Source: Thiotrichaceae bacterium | GTDB lineage: Bacteria; Pseudomonadota; Gammaproteobacteria; Thiotrichales; Thiotrichaceae | NCBI GenBank assembly: GCA_027024625.1 | Contig: JALVRY010000024.1 | Location: forward strand, 1-7,668 | DNA: 7,668 nucleotides | Direction: 5' to 3' | Shown: in pieces, positions 7,437 to 7,668 of the stretch | Layout: the number at the start of each line of letters is the position of its first letter | Position numbering within the stretch: the stretch's first letter is position 1 | Notes under the pieces: generated by a model | Told to the model about the DNA's origin: nothing | The model's database searches: none | What the model saw: the letters and a program-made list of their open reading frames with translations, nothing else | Program-made: the position numbers and the translations under genes

Positions 7437-7442
7437 TAGAAT
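7437..7442 (+). promoter_or_regulatory. Predicted -10 element for the gene at 7509
   Basis: TAGAAT matches TATAAT at five of six positions. No good -35 hexamer lies 17 bp upstream (CATTAG at 7414-7419), which fits an activator-dependent promoter. The implied start is near 7449, giving a leader of about 60 bases. The upstream dyad then falls exactly where a class II Crp-family activator binds. Confidence 0.5.
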
Positions 7443-7463
7443 AGCCACAATATTCAAAACACC

Positions 7464-7496
7464 ATGATGAGCAAACGAGCCTTATCAACTATTTAG
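7464..7496 (+). other. 10-codon upstream reading frame ending on the SD
   Basis: ATG at 7464 opens a frame encoding MMSKRALSTI and stopping at TAG 7494-7496. The last two bases of that stop are the first two of AGGAGG. A ribosome finishing here would sit on the ribosome binding site of the main gene. No Shine-Dalgarno sequence precedes the small frame, so translation is doubtful and it may be chance. Confidence 0.25.
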
Positions 7497-7500
7497 GAGG
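7495..7500 (+). promoter_or_regulatory. Strong ribosome binding site of the gene at 7509
   Basis: AGGAGG, extended to AGGAGGT, lies eight bases before the ATG at 7509. It is a near-ideal Shine-Dalgarno sequence, fixes the start codon and suggests efficient translation once the gene is transcribed. Confidence 0.9.
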
Positions 7501-7508
7501 TTATACAC

Positions 7509-7668
7509 ATGAATTTAGAAAAAGAAAAACTTGATATTTTACTCGAGCAATTAGCACCCGTTATTTTACCACCTGCGGAATATCCACCCGCAGACATTGT
7601 AAGAGATACGTCACGAGATGAAATAATCGAGCGGATCAAAAACAACGCAAAAACTGTGGATATAGGAC
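7509..7668 (+). CDS. N-terminus of a possible ChrR-like cupin protein, 3' end outside window
   Basis: ATG at 7509 follows AGGAGG and opens a frame with no stop to the right edge, giving 53 codons. The visible peptide is acidic and helical at first (MNLEKEKLDILLEQL). It then has a proline-rich turn (APVILPPAEYPP), a second helix with an Arg-rich face (RDEIIERIKNNAK) and TVDIG. The order short helix, APV-x-PP, then a helix before a beta-rich domain recalls the linker of ChrR-like cupin proteins, which often reads APV-PP followed by LRxRLLxRI. That is resemblance by eye; no metal-binding cupin histidine is in view. It is divergent from the Crp/Fnr-family gene and sits behind that family's dyad, so it is the likeliest target of that regulator. 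Other small soluble proteins remain possible. No signal peptide or membrane segment is visible. Confidence 0.75.
   Translation, partial: MNLEKEKLDILLEQLAPVILPPAEYPPADIVRDTSRDEIIERIKNNAKTVDIG

Larger units (their letters stand above)
7330..7479. repeat. 9-bp direct repeat GCAAACGAG flanking the control region
   Basis: GCAAACGAG occurs at 7330-7338 and again at 7471-7479, in the same orientation and 141 bp apart. One copy lies just upstream of the regulator start and the other just upstream of the divergent gene's ribosome binding site. It may be a secondary regulator site or a trace of duplication; a chance match cannot be excluded. Confidence 0.4.
7353..7501. repeat. 12-bp inverted repeat with an AGGAGG core, one copy being an SD
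   Basis: ACCTCCTAAATA at 7353-7364 is the exact reverse complement of TATTTAGGAGGT at 7490-7501, with 125 bp between the arms. The right arm supplies the Shine-Dalgarno sequence of the gene at 7509. The left arm presents the same sequence to the minus strand, 34 bases ahead of the regulator's start and separate from its own ribosome binding site. Both divergent leaders could therefore carry the same element. Confidence 0.6.

Noticed and set aside
1..7668. CRISPR array, insertion sequence, tRNA/rRNA or known phage-defence operon
   Set aside because: No regularly spaced repeats, transposase motifs, terminal inverted repeats or RNA-gene signatures were seen. The large ATPase alone is not evidence for a defence system.

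Overview
The window looks like the chromosome of a Gram-negative proteobacterium, most likely an AT-leaning gammaproteobacterium. The evidence is an outer-membrane-type lipoprotein, a Crp/Fnr-family regulator and a giant AAA+ ATPase of a type common in Proteobacteria. The genus cannot be fixed from sequence alone. No RNA gene, insertion sequence, CRISPR array or integrase was seen.

Layout. (1) Positions 1-5243, plus strand: one very large gene, already open at the left edge. It encodes a DUF3686-type AAA+ ATPase, usually annotated 'DNA repair ATPase'. It has a beta-rich N-terminal region, a long coiled-coil middle, an intact AAA+ module and a C-terminal helical tail holding a 27-residue tandem duplication. 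(2) 5244-5518: an AT-rich spacer with no convincing gene, a possible promoter and only weak hairpins. (3) 5519-6511, plus: an uncharacterised lipoprotein with a clear lipobox, a second hydrophobic segment and a predicted beta-rich C-terminal domain. (4) 6531-7319, minus: a Crp/Fnr-family regulator, convergent with the lipoprotein gene. (5) 7320-7508: a structured divergent control region. (6) 7509 to the right edge, plus: the first 53 codons of a gene with an excellent ribosome binding site. Its N-terminus resembles the linker of ChrR-like cupin proteins.

How the parts fit. The ATPase gene is probably the end of an operon lying to the left, and its partners are outside the window. The most coherent local unit is the regulator with the divergent gene. 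The shared intergenic region carries TGTCA-N6-TGACA, a dyad with Crp-family geometry. It is centred 41.5 bp upstream of the start predicted from a TAGAAT -10 element, which is the class II activator position. The regulator's recognition helix keeps the CRP arginine that reads the conserved G but changes both residues that read the position at which this dyad departs from the CRP site. This makes a testable self-contained circuit: an orphan Crp/Fnr protein with an unknown signal controlling a cupin-like gene and perhaps itself. The same region has a 12-bp inverted repeat that contains the Shine-Dalgarno sequence, a 9-bp direct repeat, and a 10-codon upstream reading frame that stops on the Shine-Dalgarno sequence.
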